Origin: Linum tenue
Lineage: Eukaryota; Streptophyta; Magnoliopsida; Malpighiales; Linaceae
Direction of reading: 5' to 3'
NCBI GenBank assembly: GCA_946122785.1
Contig: CAMGYJ010000009.1
Coordinates: 8,648,937 to 8,712,936, forward strand
Length of the DNA: 64,000 nt
The position numbers and the translations under genes were made by a program. Below, in pieces: positions 24,520-36,674 of this stretch. A model generated the notes under the pieces. The model saw nothing but the letters and a program-made list of their open reading frames with translations, was not told the origin of the DNA and did not search any database. Every line of letters starts with the position of its first letter. The first letter of the stretch is position 1.

Positions 24520-24901
24520 TAGTGTGGCTATACGGTCAGGTCCGGTTAAATTGGCCCGAATTGATCCCGTCCCAGTCCCCGTCATTTTGGGAATATAAGG
24601 ACCAAGATTGGATTGGATACAACCCGGTCTTGACCCCGGTCCGGTCCCAATTCGATCTTGATTTTAGATTGAACTTGTTGGGGATTCGAGTGCCCTGAGG
24701 ACTCAAAGAGTGAGGAGTTGGTTAAGTTTTGGGTGTTGGGCTCTCTTATTCGGTCTTTATCCGGTCCCAAAGATTTTTTTTTATCTCAAATCTAAGCCCA
24801 AATTTTGGATTGGATTGTTTGCTATCGTGTTTCGGTCCGGTCCAGATTATCAGTCCGATTTCAGGTAAAACCAAATAGCTCGGACCAAATAACCAGACCT
24901 A
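24520..24901. mobile_element. hAT-like non-autonomous element B, same family (382 bp)
   Basis: This starts TAGTGTGGCTATACGG and ends AACCAGACCTA, collinear with element A through shared phrases such as AATATAAGGACCAA and GGTCCCAATTCGATCTTGAT. The flanks GCAGTGGT and GTGATGAT match at only 4 of 8 bases, but every mismatch is a transition, so a decayed duplication is possible. It lies 14 bp from element A. Confidence 0.75.
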
Positions 24902-25515
24902 GTGATGATCATAGTGATAAATAATAAATACAGGTACAGTAGTGTAACGCGATGTGAAGTAGATATATGGGGAATGGGATGGAATAGTAGAGTTCACTAC
25001 TATTAGTTGGCTAATTAGTGGTGTACGCGCGCCAAGATGGAGAGAGTTAACACACACGGGACGGGGGGATTCACTTTTCCAGCAAATTAGAAAGGTGGAC
25101 GTTTTGATTAGGTGATATGTGTTAGTGCGGAGAGCCGATGTCGATCGATCTAGTACAAAACACACATTTGTAAAATCTTATAAAACAACAGGTTACCCAT
25201 AAATAAAAAAGGTGGTGAAATCTTATAAAACCAACTCTCAAGGTGTTCCTTTGTTTGTAATCTGAAAGGGATAAAAATTATGTAGAGACAACGAGGGCGG
25301 GTTGATAATTTTTCATCACCCGTCTGTCCTTTTGTTGTTGTATAGCCGGATTTCAGAGGAGAGATATATGGATCCCTTTTGATGGATATCTGTTGCGTTT
25401 CAACTTTGAATTAAAATCATTCATGTAGAAGAATACAAATATTAGTTATTATTTACATAATCGGACTATCAACCGTTATGATTGGCATAGTCAGGGTCTT
25501 GGTGTACAGGTTCAA
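24902..25515. other. Intergenic, nothing recognised
   Basis: This AT-rich sequence contains no supported gene, RNA or complete repeat. Confidence 0.5.
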
Positions 25516-25799
25516 TGTTATTTGGGTTCGGGTTGTGGGTCTGGTTGTAACCGCTTTTCCTTTACCATATTGGATTAGGGTTAGACCGAGGAGAAGTATT
25601 ATAAATACTTATCATCCCATCTGTAATTTGTAATCTCCTCGATATAGTGAAACTGACTCTCTCTCTCGCCCGTGGACTAGCTAACACACATCGTGTTAGT
25701 GAACCACGTAAATCGTATGTCGTGTTTTGATTCTCGCTTTCGTATTCTTGCTTTCTCGATTCCGGCAATTTCTCGATCCGTAGCAGCGCGTTTATAACA
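25516..25799 (+). mobile_element. Probable solo LTR, Copia-like (284 bp)
   Basis: It begins TGTTAT and ends ATAACA (6-bp inverted termini), with a TATA-like TATTATAAATAC and a TAATTTGTAATCTCC segment. A block GTGAACCACGTAAATC resembles GGATACCACGTAAAAATC in the 19.2-kb LTR, so the two are related families. No polypurine tract, internal region or 5-bp target duplication was found. Confidence 0.6.
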
Positions 25800-26413
25800 G
25801 TTTGCAATATTTTGAGAAAAAGGATTCGAAATACATATTCATTGTAATCTTACATACTAATATTTTATTTTGCAAATATTGTTATTATTATCTACATAAT
25901 GATCAATTTTGTTATATTTTGAGAAAAAAATTATTAGTTCTTAAGAATACTTATTTGTTGTAATCTTATGACTGTTATTTCATAATCTTACCATTATAGT
26001 AGGCTGAGAACTCATAATACTGATAACCGATAACCGACTAACCATAATATTCATAATAGTTAAAACCGATAACCGACTAACCATTTACCACCCCTAATAA
26101 TAACATCTAACTACTCTCATATTAAGATCTTGCCACTATGGTATGACTTGCACAATACAATCATATCACTGCATTATGATATTATCGTTATGATAATATA
26201 TATTATGATATGAAAGAGGTAAAATGAAGTGAAATTTTTGTTAAGAAATATAGAAATGGTCAATTGATGTCATATTGTTGTGAAAAAACTGGTTTTCTAA
26301 TGCTATTTGAAATCGGGGCTAAATGAATGAAATATGATTTATAAATTTGTAGAAGGCTTGATAAAGTATCTTAATTGATGCTTTGGAATCTGCTCTAGTT
26401 GCCAAAATTTCAT
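25800..26413. other. AT-rich intergenic sequence
   Basis: No gene is visible. Short repeats of the phrase AACCGATAACCGACTAACCAT occur near 26020-26085. Confidence 0.45.
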
Positions 26414-26563
26414 AGTTTCCATCCTTACTCCAACGCAAAACTCACCATTAGATTGCGTCCTCCCAACATCAACCTCCACGATGCTGTTATATAGTTCTAC
26501 ATATTAATGGGTTTACATCAGAATCTAAATGATTAGTGCCTTAGTTTCAGCCTTACCAACAAG
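26414..26563. repeat. 150-bp direct repeat, left copy
   Basis: This is identical over its whole 150-bp length to 29812-29961, at a constant offset of 3398. The two copies bracket a truncated retrotransposon fragment (26564-29811). The sequence itself is unique, unrecognised spacer. Confidence 0.92.
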
Positions 26564-28521
26564 AGGAAGCCTCGAGCGCCTCCCTTTTAGTCTCATTGAG
26601 GCGTCGGGCGCCCCTTTCAGCAAAAAGAAGGATCTGCAAACATTGGAAAAAGGTCAGAAAGTGGTGCAAAGTAATAAGTAAGAAGGATCTGAAAATACAA
26701 GTACAAAGTGGCATACCTTAGCGCCCACTTGGGCAAGTTCAGCAAAATGGTGATCACTAGTCACCTCGGACGGTATTTGCCAGGACTTGGCGGCCGCGAT
26801 TGCCAAGCCCATGGCACACCCTCGGTCCACGGCGACCAGGGGAGAGCAGTTCATATTCACCCGTCCCACCTCGGTGCGCCTTGGCCGGAAGATGGGGGGG
26901 CGCCCATCGGTGCCAACGTAGCGCCCCTCCTCATTCAAGTGAATGCGGGCGTCCTCCACAGTCTCTGCCTCCACTTCCACCTCGTCGAAGGCGTCCTCCT
27001 CGCAGGCGTCCTCTTCGCCCACCTTCTTCTTTCCTCGGGCAGCTCTCTTGCTGGCCGAGGTTAGGGGGGAGCCCGCCCTCTTCCCCTTTCGGAGCAAAGG
27101 CTCCTCTTCTTCCTCCTCTTCAGCGGAGTTAACTTCCTTCTCCGCAGGGTCGGCATCAGGCGTCCCCTCGCCTTCTTCCGGGGCGGACGACGCCACACTT
27201 GCCGTGTGCGCCTGAGCGGTTCCACCCTTCACCGCCCTCTTCTTCACTTTCCTCTTCTTGGGGACGGCAGAAGGCGCCTGTGATTGGGTTGCGGGCGCCT
27301 CCGGTTGAAGCGGCGCCTCTGGCCGAGCCGGCGCCTCTTTCGGGGAAGATGCTGCAGCAGCCGCCTCCGCAGCCATTGCCGCCAGCCTGCTCTTCATGAG
27401 CTTGGCAATGCTCGAGTAGTCTGCCCCTGCATATGGCAAAAGTAAGTTAGTACATAATGCAAACAAACGGATAAGGAAGCAGAACACCTAGACGCCTACA
27501 CACCATTGTTATAATAAGCTTCAATAATGGGAGGACGATTCTCGGCGGGGCGTAAGTCAACAGGCTCCCCCTCGCAAATTAAGGAGGCGCCTGCTCGCTC
27601 AGACGCCGTCAAAACCACCGGCTTGTTGAAGTCGTCAACATGGCCTAGCCCCCATTTCCTCATAAAGGCGCCCCCACTGGCAAAGAAGGAGTCTTGATAT
27701 GCCTTCACGAAGAAGAACCCGTTGAACCAACTTCGGTTCAACTTAGGGCATTTCTGGACAAAGTGATGGGGGCAGCTTTTCTTCTTGCGCTTCTGGAGGG
27801 ATAAGCAGTTGTCCAGAGCCACCATCTTGAAGAAGTATCGGAACAAGTTGAAGGTGGGATCCACGTTGTGCTCTCGGCACCTCAACTTGAAGAGGATGAC
27901 AACCGTGATGACCGAAGGGGATAGGCGCCCGAGAGGACAGGCGCATGTCGTCAAAATTCCCTCCATGATCGAGTCCAGGGGAAACTGAAGCCCGAAGCGA
28001 AAGTACTCCTGGTAGAGCCCGATCCACTTGGGGCCACAGACGCCCACCCGGGACAGAGGCGATGGAGGCGCATACCACCAGTCTCTGGGAAGCTGGAGAC
28101 TAGTCACCAGTTCATGAACCTGGTCCAGGGTGATGGTCGACGTGTGGTTGGGCCCAGCCACCTCGAAAGACAAGTGCGACGTCTCGGTGGGCAAATGATC
28201 AGGGGGGAAGCACTTCTCCCACGTCGTGATCTTGTATGACCCATCGGCGGGCAAGAAGCCAGGCGCCGACAAACTTGACGGCCCAGCTGACGAGGAAGCA
28301 GACGTCCGCTCTAAACCAACAAATGACCCAGACGCAACGCGGACAAGGGGTAAGTGACGCCCCTACCCTAAGTGGCTAGAGAAAAAGAACTCAACGAAAT
28401 CGACGAAAGGAAAAGACTGCTTACCACGTTGAACTGGGCGCCTTGCTTCACCACCGTCGCCAGAGGCGCCTGCGCCCGAGGCGCCGGGTGCAGAAGTCTT
28501 GTCTTGTTGTGGAGACGACAT
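26564..28521 (-). pseudogene. Antisense retrotransposon gene (putative gypsy-type / PF04195-like), 3'-truncated
   Basis: The minus-strand exons are 28425-28521 (ATG at 28521), 27504-28310, 26717-27426 and 26564-26633. All junctions are GT-AG and phase-consistent, encoding about 561 residues before truncation. The first part (ITLDQVHELV, DWWYAPP, GLYQEYFRFGLQFPLD) matches my memory of the putative gypsy-type transposon domain. The middle is Ala/Pro/Glu-rich with basic KKRKVKKRAVK, which looks like a nuclear localisation signal. The last exon (ILLFAERGARRLNETKRE) begins an apparent coiled coil, which the insertion border cuts. Intact splice sites and frame suggest a young copy. The role of such proteins is not established. 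Confidence 0.75.
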
Positions 28522-29249
28522 TTTTTGGACGAGAATCAAGTGTTGGCCGAGAAAAACAAAGAGGAAAGAGGACAGAGGTCAGAGCGGAAGATTCTAGAGA
28601 GAAGTCAGAGCGAGATTCTAGAGAGATGACAAATAGAAGAAAGTGACAGCATCACAAAGGGGGGGGTATTTAAAGAGAAACGAAGGCTCACCCACCGCAT
28701 GACACGTGTCAGTCATGCCGAAGGAAACCCTTCAGCCCTCCCACCTTTTGGTCTTTTCGCGCGTCACCAAAACACAGGCGGACCTTTGAGCTTCCCCCAC
28801 ACTCTCCTTTTCGGGGAAATTTCTCAACTCCCAAATTTTGAATTTCGAATTTCGAATTTCAAAATTTTCTTTTATCCAAATTTCCCCCACAAGCACAGTG
28901 TGGGTGAGGGGGGCACAAGGGATAAGGACACTCGTCAAGAGTGACACCATGAAGCGCCCGAAAAGGAGGGCTAATCAAAAAGGCGCCCCGATTGGGTAAA
29001 GGCGCCTTTGCAGGCAAGAGTCACAGAAGCACCTAGAGGAATATTCGATAAGGGACGCAGACAAAGGCGGGACGCCTGATCGCGGAGGAAGAAAGACAAA
29101 CGCACCTTGTAGGACCAAGAAACAAATGAGAGCACGATGCAGGCGCCGAGTGACAGGCGCCCTGCAACTAAGCAGAAGGCTGTGCTACGACTAGAGATTC
29201 AGTCAGGCGCTCGTTAGCGAAGCCACGAGCACCTAACTGGGGGGGCAAT

Positions 29250-29812
29250 TGTTGGGGGTATTACCCAGCGAGCTAGGGGACAAAGCCCAAAAGAATAAAG
29301 TACCAAGAGCCAGGTGGCGGCCAACCGGCTGGTGGACCACGGCCAGGGGCGCCTGTCAGGTGTCAGGAGCCTGACAGGGCGGTTAGCTGTCGCATAGAGC
29401 ATCAAAAGCCAGGTGGCAATCAACTGGAGGGTGGACCACGGCCTGCGGGCGCCTGTCGTGTGTCAGGAGCCTGGCAGGGCTGTGGAAGGCCAGTCAGGTG
29501 TCAGGAATCTGTCAGGGCGGTTAGCTGTCTAGGGGCGCAGAGCATTGAATGAGGGAAGTGACGTGGCGGAGATCAACCTCGGGTTCGGTGAGTATAAATA
29601 GGGGCAGACGATAGCATTTACGCAGGTTGGCTTCTCTCACTAAACCACTCCCAAATACTTATCTCTCTAGAGAGGGGCACTGACTTGAGCTTCGGAGTGC
29701 TAACGGGCCGACCAGGGCCCTTAGGCGCTTGTGGGTGTAGGTTCCAGGCGCCCGGGTGGCGGAAGAGTGGAAAGGTGAAGGATTAGTGTTCGGGGGTATC
29801 GAGGCTCAAACA
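29250..29812 (+). repeat. 3' LTR of the Gypsy fragment (563 bp)
   Basis: It starts TGTTGGGGGTATTACCC and ends CTCAAACA, with TG...CA termini. Inside is a tandem duplication of about 99 bp: AGCCAGGTGGC at 29309 and about 29408, each followed by GGTGGACCACGGCC, TGTCAGGAGCCTG. A promoter TATAAATA lies at 29593-29600, followed by CTGACTTGAGCTTCGGAGTG, typical of the U5 part of plant Gypsy LTRs. Confidence 0.85.
29593..29600 (+). promoter_or_regulatory. TATA box in the Gypsy LTR
   Basis: GAGTATAAATAGGGG lies in the U3/R boundary region of the LTR and faces right, towards the 150-bp repeat and the spacer beyond it. Confidence 0.65.
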
Positions 29813-29961
29813 GTTTCCATCCTTACTCCAACGCAAAACTCACCATTAGATTGCGTCCTCCCAACATCAACCTCCACGATGCTGTTATATAGTTCTACAT
29901 ATTAATGGGTTTACATCAGAATCTAAATGATTAGTGCCTTAGTTTCAGCCTTACCAACAAG
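29812..29961. repeat. 150-bp direct repeat, right copy
   Basis: This is the identical partner of 26414-26563. It starts within or directly after the terminal CA of the LTR. Sequence then diverges (TTTGTAGAAG here against AGGAAGCCTC at the left copy). Confidence 0.92.
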
Positions 29962-32900
29962 TTTGTAGAAGCGTTGGTAGTGCATCAAGAAAATTGATCA
30001 ATATGTGTAGTTTTAATATTTGAATTGTATAATTAAAAAAATAGAACAATAGTATTCAAGTAATAGATTTGTTAAAGAAGATATATCAATTGATACAACT
30101 TTTGTTTTTGTAAACCTTGGTCTTTTGGATTACAAATTTTTTAAAATACATTTTTTTATCTAATTTCTTGAACTATGAAAGTCTATTTTAATGCCTTTCA
30201 CTAGACAATTATTCACAAATTGGTAGAATATTCTTCTCTAAAGTTTGTTCTTGATGAAAGGTGCTCTTTATGCACTTGTAGTTGCAAATTATAAGATCAA
30301 TGTTATCTTGATATATAAGAAAATAAACTAATTGATACAATAATATTCACTTTTTGTTACCTTTATCCTATAACTCATCCATTCCTTTGAATTCAAGGAA
30401 GCTATCGTAACCCATTAGATAAATAGCATTTATGGTATAAGTTTTACAATAAACGATTTGTAGTGTAATGTATTAAACTTCTCCTATATATTAGCGTTGA
30501 TGTCCAATGTTCAAATAATGAATACAACTACTAGTCGGAGTAAAAAGGAAAAGTTTCAAATTTAGGTCTGGTATCTTGACACCTAGTGTTTTTCGGCGAG
30601 AAAACTTACGCTGAATGAAATTGATTGCATCTTTAACTACTTATTAATATGATTTCTAAACATGGTTTTCACATCTTTGAACACTATTCAAACAAGGGTG
30701 TTATATTAATGGTTTTTTTGGAACATAACTACATTAAATTACTTCTACTCAAATGGAGGTTCAGTGAGAGCTCCAAACTACAATTATGGCTACTTGCAGA
30801 GAAAAAATGATAAAACTTGATGTAGGCGTCAATTGTCTGATTGTGGAACCTTCTCTTTGTCGACCCTTCCTTCTATTTATAGATAATGGATAGATAACTG
30901 CTATAGAAACAACTTCTTGGATAACTCTAAAAAATAACTGCTCGTTGCTTCCTCGAAACTAGGTGTCCCATGATCGTGGGATGAGTAGCAGTTCATCACT
31001 CATCAACTGCCAAGGTACCTCTCTTGAAACTGTCGTTGGTCTTGGAGTGTAGCTTGCCTTGCCTGGTCTTGTTCCAATCTCGTGTCATGCTAGTCATTTG
31101 ATGACTCTGTGGTGTTAGGGGGGTCGTGGTTGTCTTGCCTCGCGACCATGGACTTCTTAATCATGTCCATAGCCCTCTTATCTTAGGGGAAGGCCAGTCC
31201 CAGACTTACCATATTGTTTGGGCCTTCGGTCTTGGTCATGGGGCTTGATTTCATGGCATGACCGTGACACAACATAACCTTCTCATACTTAGTATTTTTC
31301 AAAATTGTACCCAGAGCCTCTTGTCTCGCTTCCACGACCCTTTTTCGTTAGATGGCATGGACCTCTAGGACTCAGTAATTTGGACCCTTTTCGTTACGTG
31401 GTATGATTCTACCGCATTCATTTGGAGGTTTTTTCATAGCAAGTTACTTCATCAAATCATCACCAATTCATTGCTTTTATGATTTAGTCGTAACTATAAA
31501 AAAATGGGCTCATCACTCTCCCTTATCCACTTTCGAATGACCAAAAACAAATCAAGTATTCCGTTTCTACATCTGGAACGTAGGGATAGATAATGCCGGT
31601 CTCCGCCCTAATCGCCGGCCGCCGCGCTCACGGGCTAGGCAGCACGGGCCACCCATGATGCCAGCCCGCTGCTTTCGGTTAAGTCATGCACCAATTCAGG
31701 CCGCTAGCATCTAATCATCCTAGCTTAAATTAAGCTATCATCATATCCATTAAAGTTGCGCCACTTCTTTCAAGTTTCATGTCCTTTTCCTTATATCCCT
31801 TCATTTTCAATTAAGGTTATAATACATTTTCTGATTTCAATATTCTATTATTTTCCTAATTTTAATTTGATAGCCTTCTATTTTTTTTTTTTTTGAAAGA
31901 GTTTGATAGCCTTCTCTTACAGAGGCATCACGTGTGCATGCAAAGCTGAAAGGCAACTCATCCCAATTCATTATGCTCCTTCCTTCCTTGCGTAGATGGC
32001 ATAGTCAACGCTAATTTTCATATCCATCCAGCTCAAGTAATTGAAATTCGAAACTATTCAAAGATGGCTTTCTCAAGTTCTCTAGCAATATCTGACCACG
32101 TTTTCCCCCTTCCCCTTTTTCTTCTTCTTGAATTTTGAACTTTTGGGTTGCAACTGTCAGGAGAACCTGCCACGCGTCTCTGTCCAAATTGGCCAATATC
32201 AGTTCTACTCAAACTCAATTATCTTATGGTTAATAATCATGTATAACTTGTCACGTCTCATTTATAAAAAACTCATAATCATTTTCTCTATATATTTTAA
32301 CGAGCTATATCTCTTTCGTTTTTTATCATAATCTGAATTTTTCCACAATTTATCTGCTTATAAATTTGTACATTTCAAAATGATTTATACTTTGATATAT
32401 TTTTGGAAATACTTTTTGTTGAGACAGTTAGTACCAATCTATACCATGGTGGTAATGCTTGGTACCACATAAAATTATACCACGTGGTACTAAAGTGTAC
32501 TATGGCGGTATGAACATACTATAATACCATATTGTAATAGTTGAATACATGACGATAGGAATATGTTATTTACCACATTCATCATTGTGTACCACCAGTT
32601 ACCACCCCCATACCAAGGTGGTATGGAGTGGTATGTTTTGGTCCTCGTGTATATTTTTTGCCCAGAAATTTGTAGATCGATAGATCACGATGAATTCGTT
32701 CTATCAGTGCAATAAGTTCAAAATTTGAGTTAAAAACGAAGGTGGTGTCAGGTGGTAATGAGTGGTATGGAATTTTTTTGTAGTTCTAAAAAAGTTATGC
32801 ACAATAAAAAAAAACTTTATAACGTTCCGATTGAAGAGCTAAAAGTTATGGCCTTCCAAAGTTTGTCAAAATAAAAAAATTGCTCGTTCGGGATAAAAAC

Positions 32901-34329
32901 GACATTTTTATGGAATGAATGTTTATTGTAGATTGAAAGATCTTGAAAAATTTATGCGGGATAAAAAAAATCGCTACAATTGGATAACCGAGCGCAAACT
33001 TACGTTCGTTTGAAGTTTCAGTGTTAGGTCAGGCATTCACCGCTGTCATCAACCGCGGTGATGGCAAAACATGTGTATTTTGGGAATTTTTCATAACGTG
33101 TGTATTTTGAGATTTTTTTTTAACATGTGTATTTTGAGATTTCAATCGTTAAAATACATCCAACTTTAAAGTCTTCCACTCCTATATTGTAAATAGACCA
33201 TCTACTATCAATAGAAACTATAATGACTATCAATTAACAATCAACCGCTCTTTTTTACTCTATAAAGTATAAACTATGCAACCTAGAGTAGTGCAAAGGT
33301 TAGCTAAAGTCTGATCTTCCTATTGCATAGAGCATCAATGCTGCTTAATCTATTTAAAGATCTCTTCAGTCAGAACTTTAGACACATCTTTTACTAACAC
33401 TCTTCCCCGCTGAGCACGAGTAGTAATCCATAGAAGAGGAGAATTGCTACTGAGATTCCAAGGAGAAATATCCACCATCGATGCCTATTTCTATGGTGAT
33501 GTTCTTTCACTCTTTTTTGTGTCGCTAGTTGATCTATTTAGGAATGTAAATCCTATGATGATTTTGTATTATTTTTTATGAGTTAATAAGATTGTTATCT
33601 CGTTTTATGGTATGATCATCAATGCTTATGTCTTTAGATTCTTTAATCATCACTTGTATATGATCATAGATGCTTTGTTTCATATGATCTTTTAACCTAT
33701 TTGTGTGTGACTCTATTGAGATGCTACTAAAGTATTGTGCTTAATATCATTTAGGTGGTCAAGAAATTTTCATCTAGTGATACCCCATTGTCTTGTATAT
33801 GCTTGTTTAGTTGGATGCATCTACGCATGATTACATGAGATTAATGCTTGATTCTTATATCATTGATGCTATAGAGTATGTTTATGATCCTTATAAGCCC
33901 ACAATTAATGATATGCTATCCTAAATTCCTTCTTCCTCATTGATTAGGTGATGGCATGAAGTAAAAGCACACATTAGCTAGTCAAATCTCTATCGCAAGA
34001 GGTGCATGCACGGGTAGAGAGTGGTAAAAGCACATATTAGCTAGTCAAATCTCTATCGCAAGAGGTGGATGCACGGATAGGGCATCATACTAGATGATGC
34101 ATAGATGCATCTTGTTGAGGAGATTGTATGCATGGCCATCTAGAATGATCTATCTAAACATTACTTTCATTGTTTGCATCTTTGTTTTGCTTTATTTGTT
34201 TGCATAGTAGTTTAGAATCTCAAATTGGGCACCTCAGCCCACTAGTTTACTTTCCCTTGCATTGCATACTCGAATTCAATTGGTTAGGTTTGAGTAGTTA
34301 CTATAAAGACCCTGTGGAATACAATCCTA
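29962..34329. other. Repeat-derived spacer without supported genes
   Basis: No coherent coding region is visible. Recognisable pieces are: a stretch near 30190-30290 (CACTAGACAATTATTCAC, GTTTGTTCTTGATG) that resembles 63830-63900 and looks like hAT-related DNA; an isolated GC-rich patch at 31590-31700; a block dense in GGTGGTAT/ATACCAC phrases (32430-32780); an AACATGTGTATTTTG triple phrase (33070-33140) also seen at 63510-63600; and a 63-bp tandem duplication at 33961-34081. Confidence 0.55.
33961..34081. repeat. 63-bp tandem duplication
   Basis: Two copies of a unit containing GTAAAAGCACA, TTAGCTAGTCAAATC and TCGCAAGAGGTG start at 33961 and 34024, with only a few substitutions. Confidence 0.8.
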
Positions 34330-35470
34330 GGCACATCTAGGATATTTTATCGCTTGTATGTTTACTATGCATCATTATACTGAAGCTGGCAGTTTTCAAA
34401 CATATTCTAATCCAATTAATAAAGTTGTTGGGAAAGTTCATCGCCCTCATCACAGTGAGTAAAAAGCCCCAATGCACTGAATCAAAGGCTTTCATCAAGT
34501 CTACTTTGGCTATACATCTAGAATTTATGCCCTTTCTATGGTAATTATGAACTATTTCATGTGCCATCAATATGTTGTCATCTATACTTCTCCCAATAAT
34601 GAATGTAGACTGGTTACTTCTAATGAGAATATGAATAAACTTTTGTAGTCTTTTTCCAACACCTTAGCTATGATCATGTAGAAAACATTTATGCAAGTTA
34701 TGGTTTTAGCATTTGGTATCTTAGGACACACAGTTACAGATGCAACATTAGTACCTTGTGTGAGCATACTCTTTTGCAAGAATTTATGGACTGCTTATGT
34801 AACTTCTTTGCCTATAACTCACTAGCTTGTTTGAAAGTATCATACAGTCTGTCCATATGGCTTTGGGGCTTTACTAGACAAGGGCGCTTCTCTAATCTCT
34901 TCATCCCTTACTATTTCATAGAGATCATCCCTTTCTTCTCCATCAAGCCTGTTGGTAATAGGAGACTCTAGATTATGTAAATTAGGGTTGACTTCTTCAT
35001 TATCTTTGCCTTATGAATGCTGATAAAATTGCACAACTTCAGCAGCTATATTTTCAGTAAAATGCACCTCCTCACCAGACTTCAAAATTGACTTCTTTAT
35101 TTGCTTCTTAGCTTTTCTCACCTTGATAGTTTGATGAAAATACTATAGCTTTTTGTTTGTAGAAACTCCCTTATGCTTTCTGCAATTCATTAATTATAGT
35201 GTTTCCAAACCCTCACTCTCTCTGAAAATCTTAGTAGGAGCACTTAGAGATTGAAGTTGAGCAAGCTACATGTTTTGCCTTGCATCCCTCACTCACTCTG
35301 AAATGCCTGAAAACTCATCTTTATTCAACTTTTTCAGCCCCAACTTAACCTTGAGCTGATTTTTAACCTTGTTTATAGCATAGCCTCTCAAACTTTCTTG
35401 CCAGACTTCTTGTAATATAATAGGGTATCTAGAATGTTCAAGTAACATATCAAAACACTAATTCCATATA
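34330..35470 (-). pseudogene. Non-LTR (L1-type LINE) reverse transcriptase remnant
   Basis: Minus-strand reading in broken frames gives collinear LINE blocks: KVRKAKKQIKKSI and VVQFYQ (linker before the RT), then PKIPNAKTI, then AHEIVHNYHRKG, VDLMKAFDSVHW and MNFPNNFINWI. The last segment is 34337-34570 and the preceding one 34582-34779. The catalytic-core context KVDLMKAFD is recognisable. Stop codons and frameshifts between blocks show that it is dead. Endonuclease and 3' end were not recognised. Confidence 0.8.
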
Positions 35471-36170
35471 TGTCACCCATTGTCTAAAGTAATGTTGTCA
35501 GAACTGAACCGGAGTATGAACATGTATATAAAATGACTCGCATTTTATCGGTTTAACCAATATAAAGCCGTTAAAAATTGTTAATGAATCGTTACCTTAT
35601 AAACAATAATATTATAAATTATTGATAGAATACAAATATGATAAGTCATAAATCTAAAAATAAGTAAATAAATACTTCTAAATAAATTTAAAACATGATA
35701 ATTAAAGTAAATAAAATTCAAACTCTAAATATTATTATTCAAAACAAATAATTATGGAAAGAAGCTAATTTCAAATGAAAAAACGGTAAGTATATCTAAC
35801 TAAGCAGCTAATTCCCCTACTCTATCTTGCCATCAAATTAGGTTAGATGCTATCTTATTAATGAGATTGTATGCACTATGCAGGATCATTTAGATGAAAC
35901 TATCTAAACAATAATTTTCATTACTTGTTTCTTGTTGCTTTAATCACCTACTTTCTTATTTGTTTAGAATAGACTCTCGACCAAACCATAGGAACCTCAA
36001 CCCCATATTAATTTCTTTTTTGTCATTTTATTAATTACTCGAATATGTACCTCTAAATATGTACCTTTTTAGTGATATTATAACAAAAAATTAACTCCTT
36101 ACTCATGCCAAACAACCCACCCTAAGATGATTCCTTTTCCTATAATCTGATACAACGGATCTAAGAGTAG
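35471..36170. other. Spacer with a partial duplicate of 34.1 kb sequence
   Basis: Segment 35865-35930 (GAGATTGTATGCA, CTATCTAAACA, TTTCATT) resembles 34125-34180, so related sequences flank the LINE remnant on both sides. No gene is visible. Confidence 0.5.
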
Positions 36171-36497
36171 TAGGGGTGTCAGTTTGGGTCGGGTTCGGTT
36201 ACCCAAACCGAAACCCGAAAAAAACCAAAAACCTGAAACCGAAAATCACTAAAACCGAACCCAAACCCCGAAAATTCCTTATCGGGTTCGGGTTCGGTTA
36301 AAGCAAAACCGAAACCCGAAAACCCGAACTCCTAAAAATACGGGCTGAGTTATATTCATTGGAAGTTTTTAGCCGGAACCCGAAAAATCGAAACCGAAAA
36401 ACCCGAAACCCGAAACGAACCCGAACCCGAAAAAAATGTATATAATCGGGTCGGTTTCGGGTAAACCCAAAAAACTAAACCCGAATTGACACCCCTA
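36171..36497. mobile_element. hAT-type MITE with perfect 8-bp target duplication (327 bp)
   Basis: The termini TAGGGGTGTCA and TGACACCCCTA are a perfect 11-bp inverted repeat. The flanks are AAGAGTAG on both sides (36163-36170 and 36498-36505). The interior consists of CCGAAACCCGAA and GGTTCGGGTT repeats and encodes nothing. Confidence 0.93.
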
Positions 36498-36674
36498 AAG
36501 AGTAGTGATGGCCACTAGCAACCATTTGGCCGGAATTAGATAGCTAACGAAATTTGCAGGAAGTATCTATCAATCCAATCCCCCCTTTCCTTCTTCCGAA
36601 AGGCCACAATTTATTTCCTTCCGTGCGCAACATCTCCGTCAAGTCGCGCAACAATCATGATTCACGAGACTTCT

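Larger units (their letters stand above)
26564..29812 (+). mobile_element. 5'-truncated Ty3/Gypsy (Tat-lineage-like) fragment: antisense ORF, PPT, 3' LTR
   Basis: Read on the plus strand, the order is the truncated antisense gene (26564-28521), untranslated sequence, a polypurine tract (ACTGGGGGGGCAAT at 29236-29249) and a 3' LTR (29250-29812). Gag, protease, polymerase and the 5' LTR are absent. Antisense genes between pol and the 3' LTR are known in Tat-lineage elements such as Grande and RIRE2. The fragment is GC-richer than its surroundings and full of GGCGCC motifs. The right border is exactly the LTR end; the left border lies inside the antisense coding sequence. The flanks are a perfect 150-bp repeat. 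Confidence 0.85.

Noticed and set aside
26708..27399. Plus-strand open frames opposite the antisense retrotransposon gene
   Set aside because: They mirror the Ala/Glu-rich minus-strand exon 3, and no recognisable protein results. The minus strand has consistent splice junctions.
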